From Bartonella sp. MM73XJBT.G (GTDB taxonomy: Bacteria; Pseudomonadota; Alphaproteobacteria; Rhizobiales; Rhizobiaceae), in contig NZ_JAQISW010000011.1 of assembly GCF_028618435.1 (NCBI RefSeq), forward strand, positions 1 through 61,898: a stretch of 61,898 nt of DNA, in the 5' to 3' direction. Positions 59,625 to 61,898 of the stretch are shown piece after piece. Within the stretch, counting starts at the first letter, position 1. Every line of letters starts with the position of its first letter. The position numbers and the translations under genes are program-made. The notes beneath the pieces were generated by a model that saw only the letters and a program-made list of their open reading frames with translations, was not told the DNA's origin and ran no database searches.

Positions 59625-61709
59625 ATGGCTCGCGAATATAAAATTGAAGATTATCGTAATTTTGGTATTATGGCTCATATTGATGCCGGTAAGACTACGA
59701 TGACTGAACGTATTCTGTTCTATACGGGTAAGAATCACAAAATCGGTGAGACCCATGATGGTGCTTCTACGATGGACTGGATGGAGCAGGAACAAGAGCG
59801 CGGCATTACCATCACATCTGCAGCGACAACGACGTTTTGGGAAGGGCGTGATGGTCGTAAGCGTCGCTTTAATATCATTGATACGCCAGGGCACGTTGAT
59901 TTTACTATCGAGGTTGAGCGTTCTTTGCGTGTTCTTGATGGGGCGATAGCATTATTGGATGCTAATGCTGGTGTTGAGCCTCAGACAGAAACTGTTTGGC
60001 GGCAGGCTGAGAAATATCGTGTTCCCCGCATGGTTTTTGTTAATAAAATGGATAAAATAGGTGCTGATTTCTACCGTAGTGTCGAAATGGTTGGTTCGCG
60101 ATTAGGGGCTAAAGCACTTGTTTTGCAGTTGCCTATCGGCGCAGAAAATGATTTTGAAGGTGTTGTTGACCTTGTTGAGATGAAGGCTTTAAAGTGGGAT
60201 GGTTCTATTGGTGCTTCAGCGGTGATAAGTGAAATTCCTTCTGACTTAAAAGAAAAGGCTGAAGAATATCGCGAAAAACTCATTGAAATGGCTGTAGAAG
60301 TTGATGAGTCTGCTATGGAGGCTTATTTGGAAGGTGTTATGCCAACCAACGAGCAACTTGTTTCTCTTATCCGTAAGGGAACTGTAGAGGTTCAGTTTCA
60401 TCCTGTTCTTTGTGGTACAGCTTTTAAAAACAAGGGTGTTCAACCGCTTTTGGATGCTGTTGTTTCCTATCTTCCTTCTCCGATTGATATTCCTGCGATT
60501 AAGGGTATTGATGTGAAGACTGAAGCTGAGACGACGCGTGAATCTTCTGATGAAGCTCCGCTCTCTATGCTTGCTTTTAAAATTATGAATGATCCTTTTG
60601 TTGGTTCCTTGACTTTCTGTCGTATTTACTCTGGTAAAGTTCACAAAGGTGTTTCTCTTGAAAATACTGTTAAGAAGAAGAAGGAGCGTTTAGGACGTAT
60701 GCTTCAAATGCATTCAAATTCTCGTGAGGATGTTGAAGAAGCATTTGCTGGTGATATTGTTGCTCTTGCGGGTCTTAAGGAAACAACAACGGGTGATACA
60801 CTTTGTGATCCTTTAAAGCCTGTTATTTTGGAGCGGATGGAATTTCCTGAGCCCGTTATTGAGATTGCGATTGAACCGAAAACAAAAGCAGATCAGGAGA
60901 AAATGGGTATTGCTCTTAATCGTTTGGCTGCGGAAGATCCTTCGTTTCGTGTTAAATCAGATGAGGAATCAGGTCAGACCATTATAGCTGGAATGGGTGA
61001 GCTTCATCTTGATATTATTGTCGATCGTATGCGGCGTGAATTTAAGGTTGAAGCAAATGTTGGGCAGCCTCAGGTTGCTTATCGTGAGTCAATTACTAAG
61101 ATGGCTGAGGTTGATTATACCCATAAGAAACAATCGGGTGGTGCTGGTCAATTTGCTCGTGTGAAAATTGTTTTTGAGCCTCATGAAGGTGATGATTTTA
61201 TTTTTGAGTCGAAGATTGTTGGTGGTGCTGTCCCTAAAGAATATATTCCGGGCGTTCAAAAGGGGATTGAAAGTGTTATGGGGTCAGGTCCTCTTGCAGG
61301 TTTCCCTATGCTTGGTGTAAAAGCTACTCTTATCGATGGTGGGTATCACGATGTTGATTCGTCTGTATTGGCTTTTGAAATTGCTGCTCGTGCAGCTTTT
61401 CGTGATGGTGCTAAGAAGGCAGGTGCGCAGCTTCTTGAACCGATCATGAAGGTGGAAGTTGTTACACCAGATGATTATGTTGGTGATGTTATTGGTGATC
61501 TCAATTCTCGTCGGGGACAGATTTCAGGAACTGAGGCACGCGGTATTGCAACGGTTGTGAATGCGATGGTTCCATTGGCAAATATGTTTGGTTATGTGAA
61601 TACCCTTCGCTCTATGAGCCAGGGGCGTGCGCAGTATACAATGCAGTTTGATCATTACGAGCCTGTCCCTTCGGCTGTTGCTTTGGAGATTCAAAAGAAA
61701 TACGCGTAA
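59625..61709 (+). CDS. fusA: Elongation factor G
   Basis: A 694-aa translational GTPase that drives translocation. G-domain motifs are AHIDAGKTT, the switch I region [22 protein letters not shown] and VNKMDK. Later domains include [52 protein letters not shown] and the C-terminal [15 protein letters not shown]. The gene is intact and AAGG lies 9 bases before its ATG. tuf follows after 63 bases. Confidence 0.98.
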   Translation: MAREYKIEDYRNFGIMAHIDAGKTTMTERILFYTGKNHKIGETHDGASTMDWMEQEQERGITITSAATTTFWEGRDGRKRRFNIIDTPGHVDFTIEVERSLRVLDGAIALLDANAGVEPQTETVWRQAEKYRVPRMVFVNKMDKIGADFYRSVEMVGSRLGAKALVLQLPIGAENDFEGVVDLVEMKALKWDGSIGASAVISEIPSDLKEKAEEYREKLIEMAVEVDESAMEAYLEGVMPTNEQLVSLIRKGTVEVQFHPVLCGTAFKNKGVQPLLDAVVSYLPSPIDIPAIKGIDVKTEAETTRESSDEAPLSMLAFKIMNDPFVGSLTFCRIYSGKVHKGVSLENTVKKKKERLGRMLQMHSNSREDVEEAFAGDIVALAGLKETTTGDTLCDPLKPVILERMEFPEPVIEIAIEPKTKADQEKMGIALNRLAAEDPSFRVKSDEESGQTIIAGMGELHLDIIVDRMRREFKVEANVGQPQVAYRESITKMAEVDYTHKKQSGGAGQFARVKIVFEPHEGDDFIFESKIVGGAVPKEYIPGVQKGIESVMGSGPLAGFPMLGVKATLIDGGYHDVDSSVLAFEIAARAAFRDGAKKAGAQLLEPIMKVEVVTPDDYVGDVIGDLNSRRGQISGTEARGIATVVNAMVPLANMFGYVNTLRSMSQGRAQYTMQFDHYEPVPSAVALEIQKKYA

Positions 61710-61772
61710 TTTTAGGTTGGTAAATTAATTTTTAACTTAGTCCTTGGCTTGGACGGAAAATGGAGAGCTCAA

Positions 61773-61898
61773 ATGGCGAAGAGCAAATTTGAACGTACGA
61801 AACCGCATGTTAATATAGGTACGATTGGTCACGTTGATCATGGGAAGACTTCGTTGACAGCAGCGATTACGAAATTTTTTGGTGAGTTTAAAGCATAT
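61773..61898 (+). CDS. tuf: Elongation factor Tu (N-terminal part, cut by window edge)
   Basis: The first 42 codons are present: [14 protein letters not shown], then [19 protein letters not shown], the P-loop of EF-Tu. GGAGAG lies 5 bases before ATG 61773. It is the last visible gene of the str operon and runs off the right edge. Many proteobacteria carry two tuf copies; this is the copy after fusA. Confidence 0.97.

Overview
The window looks like a chromosomal segment of a Bartonella species (Alphaproteobacteria, Rhizobiales). The DNA is AT-rich with long gene-free stretches. It carries a haemin-binding-protein-type porin (40146-41081), an ExoR homologue (53172-53963), a fused SecDF, and the Rhizobiales gene order isoaspartyl-methyltransferase-like / tolC / popZ-like (DUF2497) / valS. 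Species cannot be fixed from reading alone.

Layout. 1-2784: two neighbouring paralogous MHS-type MFS carriers (the first cut by the window edge) separated by about 1.3 kb of gene-free DNA. 3004-8187: thyA-folA (overlapping), then hflK-hflC and a DegP/HtrA protease. 9107-12018: miaA, then acetolactate synthase large subunit behind a Leu-rich 37-codon ORF and two terminator-like hairpins. 12680-16492: an accessory islet on the minus strand (2-hydroxyacid dehydrogenase, MFS carrier, broken AsnO/TauD-like oxygenase) next to a remnant of a type III restriction enzyme. 17108-21142: RecD-like helicase, pdxJ, ilvC. 21262-24761: two tandem amino-acid permeases with near-identical terminators. 25467-27840: a decayed islet (LysE-type exporter remnant, one intact FAH-fold hydrolase, a broken second 2-hydroxyacid dehydrogenase). 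28253-36289: TerC-CBS protein, tRNA-Lys, UPF0104 membrane protein, YbaL-like antiporter, secDF. 36926-45189: MscS-type channel plus a small exported protein, haemin-binding-type porin, tRNA-Leu, ilvA, an exported protein of unknown function, rhlE-type helicase. 46524-46858: tRNA-Asn and tRNA-Cys. 47096-53963: methyltransferase-like protein, tolC, popZ-like, valS, exoR. 54067-58248: a gltIJKL-type amino-acid ABC transporter and exonuclease III. 58442-61898: str operon (rpsL, rpsG, fusA, tuf start) with a good promoter.

How the genes connect. Three branched-chain amino-acid genes (ilvI, ilvC, ilvA) are present but dispersed, and no acetolactate synthase small subunit lies in the window. The two islets flanking pdxJ-ilvC share a theme: 2-hydroxyacid dehydrogenase plus carrier plus a small-molecule enzyme. 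Several members are broken by stops or single-base indels, which suggests acquired catabolic or transport modules under decay. Envelope and stress functions (HflKC, DegP, SecDF, MscS, TolC, Hbp-like porin, ExoR) make up much of the core.

I found no CRISPR array, intact insertion sequence or prophage. The least-explained signals are the ilvI leader, the homopolymer-broken oxygenase in an otherwise well-formed operon, and a degenerate repeat of roughly 200 bases shared by distant intergenic regions.
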